From contig JACJXW010000010.1 in NCBI GenBank assembly GCA_020636405.1, forward strand, positions 290,546-354,545: a stretch of 64,000 nucleotides of DNA. The letters run 5' to 3'. Of this stretch, positions 35,546-44,272 are shown piece by piece. Within the stretch, counting starts at the first letter, position 1. Each line of letters opens with the position of its first letter. A program made the translations under genes and the position numbers. Under the pieces are notes generated by a model. The model saw only the letters and a program-made list of their open reading frames with translations. It was not told the origin of the DNA and did not search any database. Origin of the DNA: Lewinellaceae bacterium (lineage in GTDB: Bacteria > Bacteroidota > Bacteroidia > Chitinophagales > Saprospiraceae).

Positions 35546-37714
35546 CTATCTCAATACTTGGATCTCGATCGATTCATCAATGGGTGCGGACAAACACCCC
35601 CAGCTCTTATCCTTCTTGATGGCCAGCACCAGGTATTTGCCCGAGTGTTGGGTTTTTGCCTGGATCTCGAAGACGGCCTTCTTCTGGAATTCCTGGGTTC
35701 CGGGAGCGACCACCCAGTCGGAGGCTCCTGCCGGCAAATGGTAAAGGCTGTAGAGGTAAGCCTTATCATTGAAATCATATTCGATAATGACCCGGTCGCC
35801 ATCCTGTATGGGCTTGTTGGCAATGACCTGGGTTTCCCGAAAGATGCGGCAGGGGGCAAAATCGGTGATGGGCCGGGCAGGCTGTTTGTACGTATCGGAA
35901 ACCGGCACCGCCATACCTCCGGATCTTGCCGCCAGGCCTCCGCTCAATTGAACTCCTGCTTCCGGGCTGGCCTCCCTGGAAGCAACGAGCGGTTCGCTGG
36001 ACTGGGGTTTTATCTGGTCATGGTAGGCCAGTATTTCATCAATGCCGTACTTCGGCCCCTGTCCTGGAATATAAGCGGCCTTGCGGATACCATTGGATGT
36101 ACGCACGGCCACTTCGTAATAGGCGGTGCCTTCTTCTACTCCCTGGATCAGTTCCCGGACCGTAGCCCCCGGCTTCCGCCCCTTTACCAGCAGGCTGAGT
36201 TGAGTGGGGTTGGGGCCTGCCCATACTGTATATTCGCAACCATCCTCCTGACAACAGCGCGGGTTCAGCCAGGAGATGTAAAGCGGCTGCCCAGGGCGTT
36301 CCGGCACATAGATCAGCTGAAGGCCCTGTATCTGATTGCAATTGGGATCAGTGGCAGTGACGTTGACGGTACTAAAATCTTCGCCCTGGATGGTATTGTC
36401 CCAGTTTTCCGGCTCTGCTTCAGGAGCAGCGGACTGTTCTTTTTTCCATTTGGAAAGGAAACTATCCTCATCCGGATTGGCGGACTCATCCGCCAGTCCG
36501 GGCGCCCGGTAATCACCGGCAGGCTCCGCTCTGATCCAGAAGGAGCTGACCGGAATATCCTTATCGCTGCCCTTCGGGCGAATGCAGACGACGATCTGCA
36601 GAGGATGAATGCCCCGGCTGAGGTCCCGGCTGTCAAGACGCACTTTGAAGTTGACATCTTCACCAGGGACCAGCGCCACCTGGCCAATGGTAATATCCCG
36701 ATAACCAGGATGAACGTAGCGTACCTTCGCAAAGGGGTTGTAGGCCGAGCAAGGTGAGGAAGCGTCCAGCTCGATAAACCCGGAGATCTGGTTGCCTTCC
36801 AGGATAGCTTCACTTTCAACAATACAGGTGTCCGGCAGGTAAGCCGGCACTTTCGCCACTGAGGGCTGGGATGGCGGATACAAGGAAGGCGCCGGTTCAT
36901 CACCCGCTATACGTACAGCGGTACCAATCGTCTGGATCACGGGGCTGGTGCAGTTATCGCCCCAGGCCAGTACCCTGAAGTAATAGGCGCCGGGATCCAG
37001 GGTACAAAGCGGCTCCGTGCGGGGCGCCACTCCCAGGGCCTGCTGCTTTTTCCCATCGGCCCGCAGGGGCTGCCACTGGCCAAACTCCGTGCGCGCCTCT
37101 ACACTGAACTCCCAGGGCTGGCCCTGGCAATTGTCACACTGAATGAGTACTGCCGGACGGTTGGCGCCGCCGCAATAGCCTGCAGGTTCCACTCTCACAA
37201 AAAGGCTGGGCTGGCCACAAGGCTGATCGGACGGAACCGGCGACCGGGGTTGCTGCACCATAGTTTCGGCAGGCCGCACCGGCTCAGGTTCCTTACGGTA
37301 TTCATAGCGGTAACTCTCCGCCAGCACCCTGGAGGCGAACTTCCGGGAGATGGAACTCCCTCCCCGGTAATCGATGCCAATGGTATAAAAGTGATTGGCG
37401 CTCAATCCTTCAATAATAATATCGGCCTGCTGGCGGTTGCCGAACTCCTTCAACCCCTGGACCATTCGCTTTTCCCCGCTCCCCGTCAGGTTTGCCCCCA
37501 GGTCCTTTACCCAGAAGGAAACCTCCAGTTTGTCGAGGCTGGAATGCGTAAAATAAAAAGCCACTTTCACCGTACCCTCCTCTGAGGCAGGAGTGAAATT
37601 GGTGTGAAATTCCGGCTCTTCCTTTCCAAAAAGCCCCTCGAAAATTTCTACCTGCCCGTGTAACTGTACAGCCAGGGCAAGGCACAATACCGTGATAGTC
37701 AGTAATTGCTTCAT
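35546..37714 (-). CDS. Large secreted protein, first gene of a SusC/D operon
   Basis: This 722-residue protein has a signal peptide (MKQLLTITVLCLALAVQLHG, then Q). The frame extends to 37915, but the signal at 37714 defines the start. Several Cys-containing beta-sandwich-like modules can be seen, with repeated phrases such as VKVAFYFTHSSLDKLEVSFW, YYFRVLAWGDNC and TAYYEVAVRTSNGI, which resemble fibronectin type III or bacterial Ig folds. No T9SS tail, lipobox or catalytic motif was recognised. It lies 72 bases upstream of the SusC gene on the same strand, so it may be a surface accessory for the same transport system. Its function is unknown. Confidence 0.75.
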   Translation of the reverse strand: MKQLLTITVLCLALAVQLHGQVEIFEGLFGKEEPEFHTNFTPASEEGTVKVAFYFTHSSLDKLEVSFWVKDLGANLTGSGEKRMVQGLKEFGNRQQADIIIEGLSANHFYTIGIDYRGGSSISRKFASRVLAESYRYEYRKEPEPVRPAETMVQQPRSPVPSDQPCGQPSLFVRVEPAGYCGGANRPAVLIQCDNCQGQPWEFSVEARTEFGQWQPLRADGKKQQALGVAPRTEPLCTLDPGAYYFRVLAWGDNCTSPVIQTIGTAVRIAGDEPAPSLYPPSQPSVAKVPAYLPDTCIVESEAILEGNQISGFIELDASSPCSAYNPFAKVRYVHPGYRDITIGQVALVPGEDVNFKVRLDSRDLSRGIHPLQIVVCIRPKGSDKDIPVSSFWIRAEPAGDYRAPGLADESANPDEDSFLSKWKKEQSAAPEAEPENWDNTIQGEDFSTVNVTATDPNCNQIQGLQLIYVPERPGQPLYISWLNPRCCQEDGCEYTVWAGPNPTQLSLLVKGRKPGATVRELIQGVEEGTAYYEVAVRTSNGIRKAAYIPGQGPKYGIDEILAYHDQIKPQSSEPLVASREASPEAGVQLSGGLAARSGGMAVPVSDTYKQPARPITDFAPCRIFRETQVIANKPIQDGDRVIIEYDFNDKAYLYSLYHLPAGASDWVVAPGTQEFQKKAVFEIQAKTQHSGKYLVLAIKKDKSWGCLSAPIDESIEIQVLR

Positions 37715-38185
37715 AATGCTAATTAATGTGATAGCGCTAGTTTTTATTGCTATGCGAACCGATAATGAGGAGTTCAAAAGTGTGTGGCCGCCATCGGCGG
37801 TAGTATCGATATCCTGATTTTGGAAGTGTACGGGCCCATTTTCAGGTTTTTCGCTTGTAAACAGGGTGTTTAACGAAGGCCGCTTATTTTTCAGGATATT
37901 AAAGTTGCACCGCAAATATAATATTTTTATTATATCTGTATTCTAAAGGTGGGCCTGATTTCGCAGGAATTATGTTAAAATTGAGTTAGCGAAGACGTTA
38001 TTGGCTGTTCGTTGGGCCCTTTCCCGGTTGCCACAATGCACCAGGGGGCCACAACTTGCGAACAGCGAATAGCGCACTATTTGTAGTGCTTATGCCATAT
38101 TATATGATTGAGGGCGTTCTCTGCTGAGCATAACCGTTTTTCAAATCAATGGCTTAGGCCGGCGCGCCAGGCACGCCACCCAAAC
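37715..38185. other. Intergenic region, no gene seen
   Basis: About 470 bases, AT-rich on its left side (37900-37980). A weak palindrome gctgttcg (38003-38010) with cgaacagc (38059-38066) lies toward the right. No supported gene was found. Confidence 0.45.
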
Positions 38186-39298
38186 TTACTGATTGCCGGC
38201 ATACCCCCGTTCCCTGAGCTTTTGCTGATACAGTTCCTGCCGGGCCTGTGCGTTGCCGGGCCGGGTGATGTCCTTCATTTCCGGAGCATCGGGGTGATTG
38301 GGGTTGATCTCTCTGCCCAGGAAGGACAAGTTCTTCTTCAGCACCTTCTCCGTTTCCACATTGGCCTCATCGATGAGGCGCCCCATGTCCTCTTCGGTAA
38401 TATACTGGCCGGTCTTCAACTTGCGTTTGGCGATCTCCTTGGCGACTTCCCGCCCAACCGTTTCATCGTAAAAGTTTTCCCACTGTTCTACGTTGGCGTT
38501 GCGGGAGCGGCCACTCCGCACCTCCTCTTCCTGAGCTACCCGCTGCCGGACAATATGAGAGCTGACCTCGTCGGCCACGAAGTTGGCCTTGCGCTCCATT
38601 TCAGGTGCAACCCGGGTGCCTTCCACCAGGGCGGTGCGGACCTCCTGGTCGTATTGGTCCAACCGGTATTGTTGCATGGCCTGGCGAAGGGTGTTATAAG
38701 AGTAGTCGCCCTGCCGGCTGAGGCCTTCCAGCCAGCGGCCGCTGTTGGCAGAATATTTGAAATAGGCCTGTAGCCCCTGTTGAGGAGCACTTTCCTTAAT
38801 AGCGGCCAACGGCAGCACCACCTTCTCCATAAAATCCTGCCAGTCCTCGATCCGTTCGCCTTCTTTCATTTTGGTGATCCCCAAAGCCAGAGATACTCCG
38901 GCTGGTACACCCCGGTTCAGGGCCTGGGTGGTGGCTGTTTCGGCAAACCGGCCGATAAAGTCTTCGGCGGAAACCGCCGGCCGGGCACTGCGGGACGGAG
39001 CCTGGCTGGAATATTCTTCATAGGAACGCGGCTGGTAGTCCCCTCGATAACTGGAGGACGGTTCATTGTAAGAGTTATAGGCGGATCCGGAACTCCTTTC
39101 CCGTTCCGCATCACTATTGCCAAGGGTTGCTTCGTTGTAGCGCATACCGGGATCCCTTTCCTCCCGGCCTTCCAGGCTGACCTTCAGGCCGGCCTTATCG
39201 AGCATTCCAATAATGAGGATCATTGCAAAAATGAAGCCGAGGAGACGCAACAGCATGCCCGTTCCCCCACTCTTGGGCCGTGAGTAGTGGTATTCCAT
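38186..39298 (-). CDS. Membrane-anchored protein with weak glucosaminidase-like segment
   Basis: This 370-residue protein has an N-terminal membrane anchor (GMLLRLLGFIFAMILIIGML). A low-complexity Ser/Tyr/Arg-rich linker (about residues 55-110) follows, then a segment SAEDFIGRFAETATTQALNR with GVPAGVSLALGITKMKEGER. This resembles the start of LytF/FlgJ-type glucosaminidase domains (FIxxxAxxAxxxxxxxGIPASIxLAQ), but the catalytic Glu of the LES motif is not visible. The remainder is helical and highly charged. It may be a degenerate peptidoglycan-binding or structural protein. The similarity is weak. It is monocistronic. Confidence 0.7.
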   Translation of the reverse strand: MEYHYSRPKSGGTGMLLRLLGFIFAMILIIGMLDKAGLKVSLEGREERDPGMRYNEATLGNSDAERERSSGSAYNSYNEPSSSYRGDYQPRSYEEYSSQAPSRSARPAVSAEDFIGRFAETATTQALNRGVPAGVSLALGITKMKEGERIEDWQDFMEKVVLPLAAIKESAPQQGLQAYFKYSANSGRWLEGLSRQGDYSYNTLRQAMQQYRLDQYDQEVRTALVEGTRVAPEMERKANFVADEVSSHIVRQRVAQEEEVRSGRSRNANVEQWENFYDETVGREVAKEIAKRKLKTGQYITEEDMGRLIDEANVETEKVLKKNLSFLGREINPNHPDAPEMKDITRPGNAQARQELYQQKLRERGYAGNQ

Positions 39299-39495
39299 AA
39301 GTCGTGATTTTTTAAATATGAGGTAATATCCTAATGCTTAAGCCAACTAAGATAGAAAAGATTCCCCAAGGTAGGAAAGCCAGTTCCCTGTTTGTACGGA
39401 AAGGGGGTATTAAGGCAGGGAACGGTAGTGGCAGCGAACTATTGATCCACCGGAGCGCTATTCTGGAATTAAACATCGCAATGGTTTTCAGGGCG
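39299..39495. other. Intergenic region before a TIR element
   Basis: About 200 bases between the start of the membrane-anchored gene and the left end of the TIR element. No supported gene. Confidence 0.4.
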
Positions 39496-39795
39496 AGTAA
39501 GTGGCCGGACAGGTTTAGATGAAGTATAACTGAACTTTACCCAACTCTTAATCGAAGCGGGTTGTCCTACCCGGGGGTAGGACAACCCGCTTCGATTTTA
39601 AGTGAAAAGTAGAGCGGTTATACTCAAACTAATACGGTCTGACTACTTAAGTAGGCAGACACATTTAATTTCAGTACAACTCGCGCGCCAATGGAAAATC
39701 GGCGCCCGAGAGGGCACTGTCGGGGTGCAATTTTCCATTGCGCTCCGACTTGAGCCCGGGGTTATCTGTAATCTAAATCTGTCCGGCTACTTACT
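39496..39795. mobile_element. Non-coding 300-bp element with 25-bp terminal inverted repeats
   Basis: The left end (39496-39520) and the right end (39771-39795) are inverted copies matching at 23 of 25 positions; the core is agccggacag with one transition. A third, degenerate copy occurs inside (taagtaggcagacacattta, from about 39648). The interior holds a 23-bp perfect hairpin at 39550-39597. No reading frame is convincing. The structure is that of a MITE or of a regulatory repeat. Target-site duplication could not be decided. Confidence 0.65.
39550..39597. terminator. 23-bp perfect inverted repeat, strong hairpin
   Basis: The arm beginning aatcgaagcgggttgtccta (39550-39572) is repeated in inverted form at 39575-39597 with a loop of only two bases. 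The plus strand has ttttaag after it. It lies inside the TIR element and could act as a terminator or as a replication or recombination structure. Confidence 0.55.
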
Positions 39796-39818
39796 TAAAT
39801 ATTTCTGTCCACCTGCTT

Positions 39819-42533
39819 CTATTCTACAATGAACTTCACCACTTTCCTTTGTTTGCCCATTGTCACCCGCAAGAAATACATGCCGTAGGGCAATTCCAGT
39901 TCATACTGCCCACTGAAACGGCTGCTGGTGGCCGCTTCCCGGCGTTCCAGCACCCGGCGGCCCTTGATGTCCACAATCTCAACCTGGAAGGTACCGGCAG
40001 AGGGCAGGCCTTCCATTTCCAGCTGAAATACCCCTTTGTTGGGGTTCGGAGAAACCTTTGCCGAAAGTACATCGAATCGCGGGCTGTCTACATCAACCGT
40101 TTCATCCACGGTGTTGCCTTCCCAGATACCGCGGCCAAAAGTGGCGGCATAGATCTTGCCTTCGCTGGACAGGATCTCCAACTCGCTGACGATAACGTTG
40201 GGCAGCCCATCGCTGTAGAGTTCCCATTCGTCCATATCATCATTGAGGTAATACACTCCGATGTCCGTCCCGATGTATACCCCATTGAGCAAGGAATTGG
40301 GGTCCTGTACAATGCAATTGACCGGAATGTTGGGCAGGTTGAGGGACCTATTCTGCCAGTTGTCTCCGCCATCATCCGAACGGAACACCTTCATGCCTTC
40401 GGAAAAGCCGCCAACCGTCACCCATACCTGGTTGGGGTCATCATAACCGGCAATGACGTAGGTGAAATAGAGGTCTTCCGGCAGGCCTTCGGTTACATTC
40501 TCCCAGGTATTGCCCCCGTTGCGGGTTCGCCACATATAACTGGGCTGTCCCAAAGAATGGTAGATGCGGTGCGCCAGGTAGATGTAGTCCTTGTCGGCCG
40601 GGGATACGGCAAAGCTCGATGTCGGGAGGCCCGGGACCGGGAAGTTGGACAGCTTCTGGAACGTACCCCCGCCTTCGGATCTGTACAGGTTGGTATAAGC
40701 GACGTAAAATACGTCGGGGTTGCCGGGCTCCAGCATGAAGGGGGTCGTCCAGGCCGCCCGTTCTTCATTGCCGGCGGGGATGTTGTTGCTCAGCGAGTAG
40801 AAGGTATTGCCCCCGTCGAAAGACCCGGAAATATTTCCGAACTGGGAAGACCCATATAGAATATTCGGGTTTTCCGGATGGATCAGGCCTTCCATTCCGT
40901 CGCCTCCGATGATCCCCGTCCAGTTGCCATCCTTTTTCAACCAGGTGGAATTGTCCTGCGTACCGGCAATGAGGTCGCCCGGGTTCGCCTGGCTCAGCCC
41001 GAGGCGATAGAAGGAACTGATCTGCATACCGCCGGCAATATCTTCCCAGTCGGTCTCAAAGAAATAACCATTGATATTCTGAGCGGCATCTTCAGAACCG
41101 AGGATGATCTCATCGGTACGGCTGACTCCCCCGTCATTACAGCCATAATACTTATTGTCCAGCGGGTTGTAAGCCAGGAAGTGCTGGTCGGCATGAATGC
41201 TTTGCCGGCCGCCGCCGCCGACCCAGTAAGAAGCGGGCCTCCAGTTCTGGCCTCCATCTTCGGACCCCCAGATATTGATCCCTCCCGTGTAGATGCGCTC
41301 GGGGTCTTCAGGATGAACCAGGATAGTGAGGTCGTAGGTGCCCTGTCCGCCCCCCCCATCGCCGCCGTACCAGTGCAGGACGTTGGGGCTGGTGGAACGC
41401 AGTTCCCAACTGTCTCCTCCGTCAATAGTGCGGTACAATCCGTAGAAATCGCGATTGCGGCTGCAGGCCAGCGCGTAGACGTACCCGGGGTTGGAAGGAG
41501 AGATGGCAAGCTCAATGCGTTGTACCTCATTGGTGGGCGGAATTCCCGTATTCAACTCCGTCCAGCTTGCGCCAAAATCGGAAGATTTCCAGATGCCGGC
41601 GGTTCCGGCATTGAGGTTGCGCACATAAGCGGTGGAAGCGTACAGGGTGTTAGGGTCGGTAGGATGGCGTTCGATATCCCATATCATTTCATCGCTGATA
41701 GTGGCCCAGGTATCGCCGCCGTCTTCTGAAGTACGAATACCGAACAGGCCGGCCGCAACCAGGCGTTGTCCGTTTTCCGGATGCACGAAAACCCGGCGGG
41801 TAAGGGAACCGTCCCTTCCGGTTTGGTCAAACGTGAGGCCCGTGGGTTCCCAATTCTGGCCGCCGTTGGTAGTTTTGTAAACACCGATCCCGTAATGGGT
41901 ATGACGTTTGCGGTCGTCGAGGTCGAGGGCAACGCCCAGGTAGGCGTAATCGCCTACGGAGACGTACATTTCGTCGGGATTATTGGGATTGACGGCAATA
42001 TCGCTGATGCGCAGGATCGGCAGGCCGTTGTCGAGAGGCAGCCAGCTCTCGCCGCTGTTGGTGGTCTTCCAGATGCCTCCCTGAGCGACACCCACCCAGA
42101 AGGTATTAGGGTCAGTGGGATGAAACGTGATGCAGTTGATGCGGCCCATTCCACGAATAATATAACTGGTAACGATGGTGGCATAGTCATCCGGCCCGGC
42201 CGGCATCCATCCGGGACTGCGCTGGGCAATACGGTTCTGCTCCATTGCCACTTTTTCGACAGCGGCGCGGAAGAGCGGTTCCTGGTTGCCAAAGCTGCCG
42301 TCACCCCCCGCCCGCACGGCCTGCTCCTCGAGCCAGCGGGCGTACCACTTCCATCCTTTTTCCTGGGAAAGGTCCCGTTGAGCTGCCCAATTGTCAAAGG
42401 CGGCCTCCAGATGCTGTATTCTGAGGGGTTCGCCCTCCTGGCGGGAAATGTTCTGGAGAAAGTCAGGAGACTGGCCATTGCCCGAAAGGCTGAACAGAAA
42501 AAATGCTACTAATCCGTAAAAGTACTTTTCCAT
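39819..42533 (-). CDS. Secreted BNR/sialidase-repeat protein with T9SS type A sorting domain
   Basis: This 904-residue secreted protein starts with a short signal peptide (YFYGLVAFFLFSLSG). Its body is a series of BNR/VPS10-like beta-propeller repeats, seen as KTTNSGESWLPLDNG, TTNGGQNWEPTG, SEDGGDTWATIS, RTIDGGDSWELRS, GSFDGGNTFYS and SDDGGDNWQN. The C-terminus carries a type A T9SS sorting domain (VSPNPNKGVFQLEMEG ... GMYFLRVTMGKQRKVVKFIV). The protein is therefore exported by Sec, moved across the outer membrane by T9SS and attached or released. Propellers of this type bind proteins or glycans; no sialidase active-site residues could be confirmed. It is monocistronic. Confidence 0.88.
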   Translation of the reverse strand: MEKYFYGLVAFFLFSLSGNGQSPDFLQNISRQEGEPLRIQHLEAAFDNWAAQRDLSQEKGWKWYARWLEEQAVRAGGDGSFGNQEPLFRAAVEKVAMEQNRIAQRSPGWMPAGPDDYATIVTSYIIRGMGRINCITFHPTDPNTFWVGVAQGGIWKTTNSGESWLPLDNGLPILRISDIAVNPNNPDEMYVSVGDYAYLGVALDLDDRKRHTHYGIGVYKTTNGGQNWEPTGLTFDQTGRDGSLTRRVFVHPENGQRLVAAGLFGIRTSEDGGDTWATISDEMIWDIERHPTDPNTLYASTAYVRNLNAGTAGIWKSSDFGASWTELNTGIPPTNEVQRIELAISPSNPGYVYALACSRNRDFYGLYRTIDGGDSWELRSTSPNVLHWYGGDGGGGQGTYDLTILVHPEDPERIYTGGINIWGSEDGGQNWRPASYWVGGGGRQSIHADQHFLAYNPLDNKYYGCNDGGVSRTDEIILGSEDAAQNINGYFFETDWEDIAGGMQISSFYRLGLSQANPGDLIAGTQDNSTWLKKDGNWTGIIGGDGMEGLIHPENPNILYGSSQFGNISGSFDGGNTFYSLSNNIPAGNEERAAWTTPFMLEPGNPDVFYVAYTNLYRSEGGGTFQKLSNFPVPGLPTSSFAVSPADKDYIYLAHRIYHSLGQPSYMWRTRNGGNTWENVTEGLPEDLYFTYVIAGYDDPNQVWVTVGGFSEGMKVFRSDDGGDNWQNRSLNLPNIPVNCIVQDPNSLLNGVYIGTDIGVYYLNDDMDEWELYSDGLPNVIVSELEILSSEGKIYAATFGRGIWEGNTVDETVDVDSPRFDVLSAKVSPNPNKGVFQLEMEGLPSAGTFQVEIVDIKGRRVLERREAATSSRFSGQYELELPYGMYFLRVTMGKQRKVVKFIVE

Positions 42534-42663
42534 AAGTTCAAATTTTGATCGAAAATAAGGTATTTGTGCATCCGCTCAACGATAGCGTAACAATGGTTTG
42601 GACAATTAGCGACAGAAAGAGTTTTGCCTGCTGGTTTCTTTCCCGATCCCCTACAAGCCCCTC

Positions 42664-43176
42664 TCATTTTGTATCATTCTTATCCAGTTCCGTCAGCAGC
42701 TGTTGATAAGAATGAAATTGCAGGAGCTTCTTGTTTTTAAGAAAATTGAGGTGAGTGACCTCCTTCCCCATCCAAGGTTCCGGAGAGTAAGCGTGAGCAG
42801 CAGATTCGGAAGGAAATTCTACCTCTGCGATGAGCAAGCCGTTCAGAGGTTGGTGGTACTGGTCGATCTCGATGTGGTAGCCTTCTTTTTCCAGAACGAA
42901 GCGGCTTTTTCGGATGCGGCGCCCTTCAGCCAGCGGCCACAGGGTTTCGAACTGGCCGGCGCTGAGCTCGATCTCGTACTCCTGGCGCGTCAGGCTGCCG
43001 TCCGATTTCACGGTGAGCCAATACCGGCCTTCAGCGGCCCGGAGGCGGACTTCCCGGCCTTCCTCACTGATGGCGATGTAGCCCTGTTCGATCTCTACCG
43101 GGCGCAATTGCTGCAGCGCTTCGGGCAGCTGCCGGAGCAGGAATTTGCGTTCGACCTCCCGGTGCATATTAGTCAT
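42664..43176 (-). CDS. CYTH domain protein (CyaB / triphosphatase tunnel fold)
   Basis: This 170-residue CYTH protein has the N-terminal signature HREVERKFLL with the ExExK pattern of triphosphate tunnel metalloenzymes. Further blocks are EIEQGYIAISEEGREVRLRA, YWLTVKSDGSLTRQEYEIEL and IEIDQYHQPLNGLLIAEVEF, in the order of ygiF-like inorganic triphosphatases and class IV cyclases. The frame runs far upstream in the neighbouring gene, but the real start is the ATG at 43176 (or 43167), which overlaps the stop codon of the TrpF-like gene. The two are probably translationally coupled. The substrate may be inorganic triphosphate or another polyphosphorylated molecule. Confidence 0.87.
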   Translation of the reverse strand: MTNMHREVERKFLLRQLPEALQQLRPVEIEQGYIAISEEGREVRLRAAEGRYWLTVKSDGSLTRQEYEIELSAGQFETLWPLAEGRRIRKSRFVLEKEGYHIEIDQYHQPLNGLLIAEVEFPSESAAHAYSPEPWMGKEVTHLNFLKNKKLLQFHSYQQLLTELDKNDTK

Positions 43177-43813
43177 AGGTTTCCAGGCCTTCGAAGAGCT
43201 CATCCAACTCATCGAATGATTTGAATCCCACCTTTTCTTCCGCTCCGCCCCGCACGTTGATGCCATAGGGTTGTACAGACTCCAGTACTTCCTCCAGCGC
43301 AGCGGCGTCGAAATCCATGCTGAGGATGATGCGGTAATCCCTGCAAAGGCTCCGGAGTTGTTGCCGGGCCTGTTCGTCCAGTTGCTCCCACCCGATGCCA
43401 TTCTTGTCGAAGTTGAGTAAAAAGGCCACCACGAAGGGCTCCTGTTCTTCCATGCGGCCACCGGCAGTAGCCAGTTCGCCGGGTGTTTCCAGGATGACCT
43501 CCAGCAAAACCGGCACCTCCGCACGGTGCAGTTCCTGCAGGGTATCCGTATCGGTGAACATAGGCAGCTGCACGGCTTCCAGCTCCAGCAGGTCGGCCGC
43601 CTGGAGGATCTCCCCGGCCGGTTGCAGAGAAAACTCGCCCACGATCCTGACCCCGTCGACCCACTCTTTGATCGCCTGCATCACCTGCGGCTGTATGTAG
43701 GCTTCGGAGCCGGTATCGAAGTTGAAACCCAGCCATTCAATTTCCCAGGCGGCGAAATAACGGGCATCGGTCAGGTTGGTCACCGAACTGGCCTTAACTT
43801 TTGTCTTTAGCAT
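43169..43813 (-). CDS. TrpF-like (phosphoribosylanthranilate isomerase-like) protein
   Basis: This 214-residue protein has a TIM-barrel plan like TrpF. VKASSVTNLTDARYFAAWEI corresponds to the first strand, WLGFNFDTGSEAYIQPQ to the second, and RIVGEFSL and EAVQLPMFTD to later ones; the C-terminal NVRGGAEEKVGFKSF corresponds to the phosphate-binding end. The catalytic Cys of TrpF (KxCG) is replaced by Ala-Ser (KVKASS), so isomerase activity is doubtful. No other trp gene is nearby, and it overlaps a CYTH gene, which suggests a divergent function for this paralogue. Confidence 0.75.
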   Translation of the reverse strand: MLKTKVKASSVTNLTDARYFAAWEIEWLGFNFDTGSEAYIQPQVMQAIKEWVDGVRIVGEFSLQPAGEILQAADLLELEAVQLPMFTDTDTLQELHRAEVPVLLEVILETPGELATAGGRMEEQEPFVVAFLLNFDKNGIGWEQLDEQARQQLRSLCRDYRIILSMDFDAAALEEVLESVQPYGINVRGGAEEKVGFKSFDELDELFEGLETYD

Positions 43814-43853
43814 AAACCAAATGTTGCGCTGATTTGTCCTATTTTACAGACCA

Positions 43854-43861
43854 CAAAAGTA
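43854..43861 (-). promoter_or_regulatory. TACTTTTG box, candidate promoter for the TrpF-like/CYTH pair
   Basis: On the minus strand TACTTTTG fits TAnnTTTG about 40 bases before the TrpF-like start. It lies just before the divergent ATL gene, so that gene must use a separate signal. No good -33 box is visible. Confidence 0.35.
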
Positions 43862-43870
43862 AAGAATAAA

Positions 43871-44215
43871 ATGCCGGAACCCACGTATTACGACCTCGTT
43901 TATGCTGTTGTGCGGCACATCCCGCGCGGCCGGGTGAGCACCTACGGCGCGATAGCCGACTACCTGGCCCTCGGCGCCGCCCGCATGGTAGGTTGGGCGT
44001 TGAACAATAGCTTCAGCGGCGACGGCGTGCCCGCCCATCGGGTCGTCAACCGCAAGGGCGAGCTCAGCGGCCGCAACCACTGGCCCACCCCAACGATGAT
44101 GCAGGAAATGCTGGAACAAGAGGGCGTATTGGTGGAAGACAACCGGGTCCAGGAGTTCGATAAGCTCTTCTGGCACCCTGCGGAAGGGCTGGGGGAAGAT
44201 TTCGAGCCGTTTTGA
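43871..44215 (+). CDS. Alkyltransferase-like protein (ATL), MGMT family without active-site Cys
   Basis: This 114-residue protein is a one-domain member of the O6-alkylguanine-DNA methyltransferase family. The helix-turn-helix and DNA-contact region GRVSTYGAIADYLALG is present, as is the N-loop region. The active-site PCHRV motif reads VPAHRVVN: the Cys is replaced by Ala. That is the hallmark of alkyltransferase-like proteins, which flip and bind O6-alkylguanine and recruit nucleotide excision repair instead of repairing directly. The size is typical for ATL. It is divergent from the TrpF-like gene. Confidence 0.9.
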   Translation: MPEPTYYDLVYAVVRHIPRGRVSTYGAIADYLALGAARMVGWALNNSFSGDGVPAHRVVNRKGELSGRNHWPTPTMMQEMLEQEGVLVEDNRVQEFDKLFWHPAEGLGEDFEPF

Positions 44216-44272
44216 ACGGCGGAGGTGTCCCGGCATATTCACAACCCAATTGGCATAACCAAACTCAAAAAA

